DNA from: Spirochaetales bacterium
GTDB lineage: Bacteria; Spirochaetota; Spirochaetia; Treponematales; UBA12059
Direction: 5' to 3'
DNA length: 42,529 nucleotides
Assembly: GCA_016926955.1 (NCBI GenBank)
Contig: JAFGNN010000050.1
Coordinates: 1-42,529 of the forward strand
Below the pieces are notes generated by a model. It worked only from the letters and a program-made list of their open reading frames with translations, was not told the DNA's origin and ran no database searches. The translations under genes and the position numbers were made by a program. Below are positions 36,175 to 42,529 of the stretch, piece after piece; the first letter of the stretch is position 1, and every line of letters begins with the position of its first letter.

Positions 36175-37212
36175 ATGGCGATGGACATCGATCGGGAGCG
36201 CGGCACGACCGATCCCGCATGGATACCCGGCGAAGACGCGGACGAACCCCGGCTCCGCCCCCAGCGGCTCCAGGAATTCCTCGGGCAGGAGCGCCTCAAG
36301 GAAAACCTCGCGGTGTTCGTGCGGGCGGCGCGGGAGCGTTCCGACGCGCTCGACCATGTCTTCCTCATGGGTCCCCCCGGCCTCGGGAAGACCACGCTCG
36401 CGGGCGTCATAGCGCACGAACTCGAGGTCGATTTCAAGGCGACGAGCGCGCCGGCCCTCGAAAAGCCCAAGGACCTCGCGGGCATCCTCTCCACCGTCAC
36501 CGAGCGCTCGGTGTTCTTCATCGACGAGATACACCGCCTCAAGCCCGCCATCGAGGAGATGCTCTACACCGCGATGGAGGACTTCGAGCTGGACTGGATC
36601 ATCGGCCAGGGTCCGAGCGCGCGAACCATACGCATTCCCGTTCCCCCATTTACGCTGATCGGGGCCACCACCAAGGCCGGCATGGTGTCGAGCCCGCTCT
36701 CGAGCCGTTTCGGCATCAACCTGCGCTTCGGCTTCTATGGACCGGAAGAGCTCGTCGAGATAGTCAGGCGGAGCGCGCGGATAATCGGAGCCGAGGTCGA
36801 GCCCGACGCGGCGGCCCGGCTCGCCTCTTCCGCGAGGGGAACGCCCCGTGTCGTCAACCGGCTGCTGCGCCGCATGCGCGACTACGCGCAGGTGCTCGGG
36901 GACGGCCGCGTCACGCTCGGCGTGGTGGAGGAAGGGCTGGAACGTCTCGAGGTGGACGCCTACGGGCTCGAGCGCCACGACCGCGACGTGCTGGCTGCAA
37001 TCATAGAGAAATATTCCGGCGGTCCGGTGGGCGCGGAAACCCTCGCGATCTCGGTGGGTGAATCGATCGAGACCCTGGAGGACTACGTCGAGCCCTACCT
37101 CATCCAGGCGGGCTTCCTGCAGCGCACGCCGCGGGGCAGAGTAGCGACCCGCTTGGCCTGGTCTCATCTCGGATTCAAGCCCCCCGAGCCGACGGCCGCG
37201 TTGCCGTTCTGA
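36175..37212 (+). CDS. ruvB: Holliday-junction branch-migration ATPase RuvB
   Basis: A 345-residue AAA+ ATPase, full length. It has RPQRLQEFLGQERLKENL, Walker A GPPGLGKTT, Walker B FFIDEIHRL, sensor 1 GATTKAG, and arginine finger in PLSSRFGI. The C-terminal winged helix (DRDVLAAIIEKYSGGPVG..., ending TPRGRVAT) contacts DNA. It forms the hexameric motor that pumps DNA through the RuvA tetramer. It is 7 bases behind ruvA. The ATG at 36175 is used; an in-frame ATG two codons on (36181) is possible. No strong Shine-Dalgarno sequence is seen, so coupling to ruvA translation is likely. Confidence 0.97.
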   Translation: MAMDIDRERGTTDPAWIPGEDADEPRLRPQRLQEFLGQERLKENLAVFVRAARERSDALDHVFLMGPPGLGKTTLAGVIAHELEVDFKATSAPALEKPKDLAGILSTVTERSVFFIDEIHRLKPAIEEMLYTAMEDFELDWIIGQGPSARTIRIPVPPFTLIGATTKAGMVSSPLSSRFGINLRFGFYGPEELVEIVRRSARIIGAEVEPDAAARLASSARGTPRVVNRLLRRMRDYAQVLGDGRVTLGVVEEGLERLEVDAYGLERHDRDVLAAIIEKYSGGPVGAETLAISVGESIETLEDYVEPYLIQAGFLQRTPRGRVATRLAWSHLGFKPPEPTAALPF

Positions 37213-37286
37213 GTCTGCCGCTCCGCGTCGGACGCGTGCGACTCGCCAAACATCACGGCGCTTTCCGGCGCCGTTCCGGAGTTCCC

Positions 37287-38303
37287 ATGAAAACCAGCGA
37301 CTTCGAGTTCGAGCTCCCCGACGAGCTGATCGCCCAGTACCCTTCGACCGAGCGCGGCGGCAGCCGCCTGCTGGTGCTCGAACGCCGGAGCGGCCGCTTG
37401 CTGCATTCGACGGTCTCGGAGTTGCCCTCCTTCCTGCCGGACGGCGCCCTGCTCGTCTTCAACGACTCAAAGGTGCGGAAAGCCCGCGTCTACGGCGAGA
37501 CCGAGGCTGGCGGCAAGGCCGAGTTCCTTCTCGTGCGCAAGCTGCCCGACGGGCTTTGGTCCTGCATGGCCGTGAAGGCCAGGAAGCGCGTTGCCGGTTC
37601 GAGCTACCGCTTTCCCGAAGGACGCGTCGGCACCGTGGTCCGCGAGGAAGGCGACCTGCGGGTCCTCTCCTTCGAACCGCCGCTCGACGAGGACTGGATC
37701 GAGCGGAACGGGCACATTCCCCTGCCGCCCTACGTGAAGCGCGAGGACGCGGCTTTCGACGCAGAGCGTTACCAGACCGTGCTGGCCTCGAATCCCGGTT
37801 CCGTAGCGGCCCCGACCGCGGGCCTCCACTTCACCGGCCCGCTGCTCGACTCGATACGGGCGAAGGGTTGCGTGATCGCGCGCGTGACCCTCCACGTGGG
37901 ACTCGGGACCTTCCTGCCCGTGCGCACCGAGGAGATCGAGGATCACCGCATGCACGAGGAGGAGTACACGGTGACGCCCGAGACGGCCGCCGCCTTCGCC
38001 CTCGCGCGCGCAGAAGGACGGCCCGTCGTAGCCGTGGGCACGACGAGCGTGCGGACCCTGGAAAGCGCCTGGGCGGACGGGGAACTGAGGACGGGCGACG
38101 GGTCCACGCGTATCTTCATTTATCCCGGATATCGGTTCAACGCGGTCGACAAGCTGTTCACCAACTTCCACACGCCGGGCTCGACCCTGCTCATGCTGGT
38201 CTCTGCCTTCGCGGGACGGGAACGCATCCTGGCGGCGTACGCCGAGGCGGTCCGCGAACGTTACCGGTTTTTCAGCTACGGCGACGCGATGCTGATCCTC
38301 TAG
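37287..38303 (+). CDS. queA: S-adenosylmethionine:tRNA ribosyltransferase-isomerase QueA
   Basis: A 338-residue protein, normal length. The N-terminus MKTSDFEFELPDELIAQYP, the LLVFNDSKVRKAR segment, IPLPPYVKR, SVAAPTAGLHFT, HVGLGTFLPVR and FHTPGSTLLMLVSAFAG are all QueA hallmarks. It transfers and rearranges the ribosyl part of S-adenosylmethionine onto preQ1 in tRNA to make epoxyqueuosine. CCGGAG lies six bases before the ATG at 37287; the longer frame from 37236 is not needed. It follows ruvB by 74 bases, a common arrangement, and converges with the next gene across only 25 bases. Confidence 0.97.
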   Translation: MKTSDFEFELPDELIAQYPSTERGGSRLLVLERRSGRLLHSTVSELPSFLPDGALLVFNDSKVRKARVYGETEAGGKAEFLLVRKLPDGLWSCMAVKARKRVAGSSYRFPEGRVGTVVREEGDLRVLSFEPPLDEDWIERNGHIPLPPYVKREDAAFDAERYQTVLASNPGSVAAPTAGLHFTGPLLDSIRAKGCVIARVTLHVGLGTFLPVRTEEIEDHRMHEEEYTVTPETAAAFALARAEGRPVVAVGTTSVRTLESAWADGELRTGDGSTRIFIYPGYRFNAVDKLFTNFHTPGSTLLMLVSAFAGRERILAAYAEAVRERYRFFSYGDAMLIL

Positions 38304-38328
38304 GAACGCAGGCTTCGCCCGATCCGGC

Positions 38329-39141
38329 TCAGCCCGGGGAATTCTGCTCCTGCCGGGCCGCCAACCGCGAGGTGAAGCGCCAATCGGCCAAAAGCTCGAC
38401 AAGCTCGGGCGCGAAGCGGGCGTCGACCCCGACCCTGCGCACGCCCGACGGAAGCCTGTCCACGCTCGCGACCCTACCCGCGACGGCAAACTGGTATTTC
38501 CTGAAGAAGAGCTTTACCTGAACCGCCGCCGCGACCTCGAGGTCAGGCGACTGCATCGGCAACAGGAAGTCGAGCCGGGCGCTCGAGAGCTGGAACAGGG
38601 CCGCCTTGAAGGGCTCGCCTCCCGAGGCGAGGGTAGCGTAGCTGTTGTAGCCCATTCCCTTCGCGGTCTCCGCGTTCATGGGAACCATAGGGGAACGGAA
38701 TTCTTCATATTCGGCCTTCAAGCGGTCGAGCAGGGCGAAATAGTCGAGGAAGGCTGCCGTGAGGTCGGGCGGGCAGGGCTTCCAGTCGAGCGCGACAAGG
38801 CCGACCTTGTCTCGGCCCTTCATGGGGCCGATGGAGCTCACGGTGCAGCGCGCGAAAATCTTGAGCGGCTTCTGGCTGTCCGCGGGCTGCATGGAGAGGG
38901 CGAGTCCCCCGAGCGAGCCTTTATAGCGCTGGAAGAAGGCAAGCTCGTCCCTCGAAAGGAAGCAGAGCAAGGCGGCTTGCTTGAGTCCGAAACGGAACGG
39001 CGCGCAGGCGAGGTTGTAGGTGTCGAGCCTGAGGACGGTCTGGGAAGGGTCGAGGCCGAGCTTGAGCGAGGCGAAGGGCCCCATCGCGATGAGCTCGTCC
39101 CCGTAGCGCTGGAGCGCGTTGCCTGCCTGCGTCTTCTGCAT
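38329..39141 (-). CDS. Conserved-looking protein of unknown function (possible PilZ-like fold)
   Basis: A 270-residue soluble protein with no signal peptide or membrane segment. Beta-rich parts at both ends (YNLACAPFRFGL..., VGLVALDW; VKLFFRKYQFAVAGRVASV) flank a helical middle (about 115-150). The strand pattern is reminiscent of tandem PilZ-type domains found in spirochaetal c-di-GMP proteins. The c-di-GMP contact motif R-x-x-x-R followed by D/N-x-S-x-x-G is not seen, so binding is doubtful. It starts 57 bases after the RsmI-like gene on the same strand and could be the last gene of the molybdenum hydroxylase operon. A Shine-Dalgarno sequence is weak (GGAG too far upstream), so the start is moderately certain. 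Confidence 0.72.
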   Translation of the reverse strand: MQKTQAGNALQRYGDELIAMGPFASLKLGLDPSQTVLRLDTYNLACAPFRFGLKQAALLCFLSRDELAFFQRYKGSLGGLALSMQPADSQKPLKIFARCTVSSIGPMKGRDKVGLVALDWKPCPPDLTAAFLDYFALLDRLKAEYEEFRSPMVPMNAETAKGMGYNSYATLASGGEPFKAALFQLSSARLDFLLPMQSPDLEVAAAVQVKLFFRKYQFAVAGRVASVDRLPSGVRRVGVDARFAPELVELLADWRFTSRLAARQEQNSPG

Positions 39142-39198
39142 ACGACAGTTTTCGCTCCGGACGGTCGCTCCGTCAAGGCGCGGACGGGTTGCGGCGGA

Positions 39199-39909
39199 TC
39201 AAGGGCCCGAGACGATGAAGACGGCCGGTTCCTTGCCTGGCTCGTCGTGGGCGGCGCGCCAGGCGGATACGGAGTCCGACCGCACGGTTTCGGCATCTCC
39301 CATAAGTGCGAAGGCGAGCGCCAGGCGCGTGTCGGGCTTGAGCAGTCGGATCGCGTCGGCGAGCAGGACCTTGTTGCGGTAGGGTGTCTCGATGAAGATC
39401 TGCGGGACGCCGCGCGAACGGGCCGCGCGCTCCACCTCCAGGAGGGCCTTCTCGCGGGCGGAACGCTCGGCCGGCAGGTAGCCGCGGAATTCGAAGCGTT
39501 GACCGTCGAAGCCCGAGGCCATCAGCGCCATGAGCAGGGCGGAGGGTCCCGGCCAGGGGACGACACGGACGCCCGAGCGGTGGGCGAAGGCGACCAGCCT
39601 GGAGCCCGGGTCCGCCACGCAGGGCAGGCCCGCCTCCGAGATGATGCCGCCGTCCGTGCCTTCCAGCAACGGATCGAGCAGGGAAGGAACGTCGATGTCC
39701 TTCGTGTGCTCGTCGAGCACGGCCATGCGCACCGAGTCGAGCGCCTCCCGATCCATGAAACGCGAAAGGAAGCGCCACGCGCTTTTTTCGTTCTCGACGA
39801 CGAAGTACCGCAGTTTCCGGGCGGTTTCGAGCAGGGCGGGCGCGAGGACGCGCTGGACCTCGCCGCCGATGGGCGTAGGAATCAGGTGGAGGGTGCCGCG
39901 CGCGCTCAA
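39199..39909 (-). CDS. RsmI-like SAM-dependent methyltransferase (tetrapyrrole-methylase fold)
   Basis: A 236-residue protein. It opens with GTLHLIPTPIGG, and the middle has GGIISEAGLPCVADPGSRLVAFAHRSGV followed by PWPGPSALLMALMASGF and FEFRGYLP. These correspond to the RsmI pattern I-S-D-A-G-x-P-x-I-S-D-P-G. RsmI methylates a ribose 2'-OH in 16S rRNA. At 236 residues it is shorter than typical RsmI (about 280) and lacks the C-terminal extension, so it may act on another substrate. The TTG start overlaps the stop of the FAD-subunit gene (TTGA), and GGGAG stands eight bases upstream. Being last in a molybdoenzyme operon is odd for an rRNA enzyme. Confidence 0.82.
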   Translation of the reverse strand: MSARGTLHLIPTPIGGEVQRVLAPALLETARKLRYFVVENEKSAWRFLSRFMDREALDSVRMAVLDEHTKDIDVPSLLDPLLEGTDGGIISEAGLPCVADPGSRLVAFAHRSGVRVVPWPGPSALLMALMASGFDGQRFEFRGYLPAERSAREKALLEVERAARSRGVPQIFIETPYRNKVLLADAIRLLKPDTRLALAFALMGDAETVRSDSVSAWRAAHDEPGKEPAVFIVSGP

Positions 39910-40751
39910 CGGGGGACTCCCGCGCGGAGCGCGTCGAAGGCCTCGTCGACCGCGGCCAGGAAGCGTTCGATCCATCGGCGCGGCACGAGGTTCTCCTCGA
40001 AGCGCGCGCGCCACGACTGTCGCGCGTTTTCTATTTCGCGAGCCTGGAGGGGCAGGCGCTTGCCGATGAGGGCGGACTCGGTATCCCGGTCCCGAAGAAA
40101 GAGCGGGCCGCCCATGGCGGCGCGGAATTCGTAAAGGGACCCCTTGGAGGCGCGGGCCAGACAGGCGAACACGCCGGAATCGGCATCGGGCCAGAGGGGG
40201 TAGCCGATCTTCCTCACGATGGAGAGATCCCAGGGGTCGAGCGGTACCCGGACGCGGATGAGTATCTCGCCCGGAGGAACGAGCGGCTTGCGGTCCTTGC
40301 CCGCGAGGCGCCCGACGGCCATCCAGCGCGAGCCGGATGGTCCCCGGAATTCGGCGAGCGCGTCGAGGCAGGCGAGGGCGGGAAAGGCGTCGCCGAAACG
40401 CTCGCGGCAGAGGATGTTCCCTCCCAGGGTCGCCAGGTTCCGCAAGGCTTCCGTGCCGATGCCGGCAGCGGACTCGGCGAGGGCTTCGGGAACCGCGCCT
40501 TCCCCGAGCGAGGACAATTGCGAGAGGACCACGGTGGCGCCGAGGTCGAGCGTACGATCCGATCGACCCACCGCGCGAAGTTCGGGAACCTTCTCGAGCG
40601 AAATTATGGTAGGCGGCAGCTCCGGACGCCTGCCGACTCGGAGCCTGAGGATTCCGGTGCCGCCGGCCCACAGGAGGGCGTCCGGGTGCTTCCGGATGAG
40701 GGACAGGGTTTCGATGAGGCTTGTCGGGGCGAATACTTCGCTAACGCGCAC
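39906..40751 (-). CDS. Molybdenum hydroxylase FAD-binding subunit (XdhB/CoxM-like)
   Basis: A 281-residue protein of the CO-dehydrogenase flavoprotein/xanthine dehydrogenase medium-subunit family. LLWAGGTGILRL (about 26-37) and LATLGGNILCRERFGD (about 106-121) are the FAD-binding motifs; the remaining domain ends with the CO_deh_flav_C-like part. It passes electrons from the iron-sulfur subunit to an acceptor via FAD. The GTG start overlaps the end of the 2Fe-2S gene by 11 bases, and its stop overlaps the methyltransferase start. Together with the two upstream genes it makes a complete three-subunit enzyme. Confidence 0.9.
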   Translation of the reverse strand: MRVSEVFAPTSLIETLSLIRKHPDALLWAGGTGILRLRVGRRPELPPTIISLEKVPELRAVGRSDRTLDLGATVVLSQLSSLGEGAVPEALAESAAGIGTEALRNLATLGGNILCRERFGDAFPALACLDALAEFRGPSGSRWMAVGRLAGKDRKPLVPPGEILIRVRVPLDPWDLSIVRKIGYPLWPDADSGVFACLARASKGSLYEFRAAMGGPLFLRDRDTESALIGKRLPLQAREIENARQSWRARFEENLVPRRWIERFLAAVDEAFDALRAGVPR

Positions 40752-41226
40752 GGTGCCAATTCCTCGCTGCCCGGATCTCGACTGCGGCGCGTACTCCCTG
40801 GACCAGGGCCGAAGGTTCGACGCATCTGCACTGGACGGTTTGCATGGCTTCGAGGATGCGCGCGTCGGTTGCGCCGGCCGCTTCCTCGAGCAGGAGCCCT
40901 GCTATGAGGATGCGTTGCGGCGTGCAGAACGCGCAGGTGGCCACCCCGGCTTTCTCGAAGCCCGCGGCCACGGCTTCGCCCTCTTCAGTCAGGGCATAGG
41001 CCTTGGGGCTGACGATCTCCGCGCCGCGCGCCCGGAACGCCGGAACCATGCAGGCGAGCACGAGCTTGCCGTCCATGAGCAGCAGGCATCGTCCGCAACG
41101 ACCCGCCCGGCAGTCAGATCCCACCGATGCCTTGGGAAATTCCGAAGCCAGCACGTCCGAAAGGCGATCGGTCGCCCGGACTCTGCACGAGACATCCGCC
41201 CCGTCGAGAATGAAATCTATTGTCAT
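40741..41226 (-). CDS. Molybdenum hydroxylase 2Fe-2S subunit (XdhC/CoxS-like)
   Basis: A 161-residue protein. The plant-type ferredoxin cluster is bound by C-R-A-G-R-C-G-R-C and a later Cys in VLACM. The second, all-helical domain binds the other cluster through C-A-F-C-T-P and Q-C-R-C. In the usual family form the last motif is L-C-R-C-T-G-Y; here it is Q-C-R-C-V-E-P. It carries electrons from the molybdopterin subunit to FAD. The ATG at 41226 overlaps the stop of the large-subunit gene (ATGA). The longer frame starting at 41331 lies inside the large-subunit gene and is rejected. Confidence 0.92.
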   Translation of the reverse strand: MTIDFILDGADVSCRVRATDRLSDVLASEFPKASVGSDCRAGRCGRCLLLMDGKLVLACMVPAFRARGAEIVSPKAYALTEEGEAVAAGFEKAGVATCAFCTPQRILIAGLLLEEAAGATDARILEAMQTVQCRCVEPSALVQGVRAAVEIRAARNWHRAR

Positions 41227-42529
41227 GTACCCCGAATCCTTTCGGCCACCCGCTCGCCCCTCACGGGAAGCTCGTCGACGGCCACACCGGACGCCAGCGC
41301 CACCGCGTTGGCGTAGGCCGGCGGAACGCAATCGAAAGGCAGCTCGCCGATTCCGCGGGCTTGCGTCCGTTTTCCTTCCCCGATGAATTCAATGCCGACA
41401 GGCGGGACGGCCGCGAGGGGCATGAGGCGGTACCCGGCGTAGGCCTCGACGCCGAGCCCGTCCGGAGACGGATCGAGCCGTTCCCACGCGCATTGCGAGA
41501 GCGCGAGCACCGCCGCGTTCTCGAGCGAGCGCCTGGCATGCCGTTCGTCGTGAAGGCGTCCCGGCGCGACCGCGATCCATATGCCCGTGGCGCGTGGCTC
41601 GAGGCTCCACGCGTCCAGCTCGACCTCCACCACGGCGCCGCCGAGCGCGGCACCTTCGAAGGCAGCGCCTTCGGCGCCTTCGTCGGTCCAGCTCACCGGG
41701 TTCGGAACCCGTGCAGTGCTGCGCGCGACGATGGGCAGGGGATCGCGAAAGCGGCGCCGCTTGATGGTCGCGCAGGCCCGCTCGATGAGCGAAGCCACGA
41801 CCGTGACGTTCCTGGAAAGCACCGAGGGCCCCGAATTCGGCGCGTCCTCAGTCGTGGGCGGTTCGAGCGTGACGTCGGCCGGATCGAGGGCCAGCATGCC
41901 CGCCGCGCTCTCCCGCCAGATTTTCTCGACCGAGGCGCTGCCGGGCACGGCGCTCGAACGGATTGAGAGCCTGAGTTCCTTGTCCAGCGCGACTTCGACC
42001 GAGTAGGAGTTGGGCACGGATCCCCCGACGAAGGCGCCCGACAGCTGTCTGGCGAAAGCGATGCCGATGCCGCGCCAGGGGCCTTCCGCTCCGTTCGAGC
42101 GGGAGGCCAGCGCGAAGCTCGCGCGCTTGCGGTCGTAATCGCTCATCCGGCGGAGGATCGCCGCCGTTTCCTCGAAGGGCCAGGCTTCGCCGAAGGGCGT
42201 TCCCGTCGGGGTCGCGGAACCCTTGCGCAGGCGGTTGCGCGACCGCCACTCGACCGGGTCGGCATTCGCGCCGGCGGAGGCAAGCTCCGCGATCCGTTCC
42301 ATGGCGAAATTCGACTGGGCGTCCCCGATGCCGGAGAGCGAACCGAGCGGGGGCGTGTCGGTGGCCACCGCGTAACCCTTGATCGAGACGTTGGGGCAGG
42401 CGTACACGCCCTGGGCGCCGAGGCAGGCCCGCGCGACCAGTTCCTCGGCGAGGGGGCCGTAAGCGCCCACGTTCACCGCCAGCGACACCTCGAGCGCGGA
42501 AAGGTTGGACTCTCCGTCGAGGGCGGCCC
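41223..42529 (-). CDS. Molybdenum hydroxylase large (molybdopterin) subunit, N-terminal part missing
   Basis: The frame is open to the window end; about 434 C-terminal residues are visible. It matches the molybdopterin-binding half of xanthine dehydrogenase/aldehyde oxidase proteins: NVGAYGPLAEEL, YACPNVSIKGYAVATDTPP, then FAMERIAELA. Near the C-terminus, ARGIGELPFDCVPPAYANAVALASG holds the Glu that is the catalytic base in this family (G-x-G-E). The motif that usually reads R-G-F-G-x-P-Q is S-G-I-G-D-A-Q here, so the substrate pocket may differ. The overall sequence is diverged, and the substrate (purine, aldehyde or other heterocycle) cannot be told. It is first of the three-subunit operon. 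Confidence 0.88.
   Translation of the reverse strand, partial: AALDGESNLSALEVSLAVNVGAYGPLAEELVARACLGAQGVYACPNVSIKGYAVATDTPPLGSLSGIGDAQSNFAMERIAELASAGANADPVEWRSRNRLRKGSATPTGTPFGEAWPFEETAAILRRMSDYDRKRASFALASRSNGAEGPWRGIGIAFARQLSGAFVGGSVPNSYSVEVALDKELRLSIRSSAVPGSASVEKIWRESAAGMLALDPADVTLEPPTTEDAPNSGPSVLSRNVTVVASLIERACATIKRRRFRDPLPIVARSTARVPNPVSWTDEGAEGAAFEGAALGGAVVEVELDAWSLEPRATGIWIAVAPGRLHDERHARRSLENAAVLALSQCAWERLDPSPDGLGVEAYAGYRLMPLAAVPPVGIEFIGEGKRTQARGIGELPFDCVPPAYANAVALASGVAVDELPVRGERVAERIRGT

Overview
The window is G+C-rich (about two thirds by eye). It most likely comes from a free-living or environmental spirochaete (Spirochaetota), probably an isolate or metagenome outside the classical low-GC treponemes. 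This assignment rests on gene content: the yebC-ruvC-ruvA-ruvB-queA block, a periplasmic OmpA-like protein, giant tandem Ig-repeat surface proteins, and several proteins that look lineage-restricted. No marker such as rRNA is present to confirm it. No tRNA, rRNA, CRISPR array, insertion sequence or phage gene was recognised, and no gene-free stretch exceeds 300 bases.

Region A (1-23.9 kb, + strand) is the unusual part. It starts inside a very large Ig-repeat protein whose C-terminal ~170 residues look like a small outer-membrane beta-barrel. A strong terminator follows. Next is a tight three-gene operon: two halves of a heterodimeric ABC exporter with complementary degenerate ATP sites, then a sigma-54-dependent activator with a degenerate receiver domain, each joined by a 4-base overlap. 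The 269-base gap behind the activator holds a near-consensus sigma-54 promoter (-24 GG, -12 GC), short direct repeats and a dyad. It leads into a 4298-residue predicted lipoprotein of about 30 Ig-like modules. That protein contains a three-domain super-repeat and ends in a propeller-like region interrupted by three lipoyl-type half-motifs. The simplest reading is a locally regulated cell-surface system: the activator next door turns on a giant surface lipoprotein.

Region B (23.9-27.7 kb) has an orphan lipoprotein on +, then a minus-strand cluster: a two-TM potassium channel with RCK-like cytoplasmic domains, a free-standing cyclic-nucleotide-binding protein overlapping it by 4 bases, a secreted protein, and a tail-anchored mini-protein.

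Region C (27.7-32.5 kb, +) carries an RluA-family pseudouridine synthase, a large protein of unknown function, a PgeF/YfiH-family multicopper-like enzyme and an OmpA-family protein. The last three are joined by 4-base overlaps. Region D (32.5-38.3 kb) has a minus-strand NeuB-family sialic/nonulosonic acid synthase divergent from a zinc-ribbon mini-protein, then yebC, ruvC, ruvA, ruvB and queA (gene regulation, Holliday-junction processing, queuosine synthesis). The ruvC start is problematic: no ordinary start codon lies between yebC and the conserved domain, and a terminator-like hairpin sits in between.

Region E (38.3-42.5 kb, minus strand) is a molybdenum hydroxylase operon (large subunit cut by the window end, 2Fe-2S subunit, FAD subunit) ending in an RsmI-like methyltransferase, followed by a conserved protein of unknown role. 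Across the window, several genes have a -10 box only 6-8 bases before the ATG and no Shine-Dalgarno sequence, which suggests frequent leaderless transcription in this organism.
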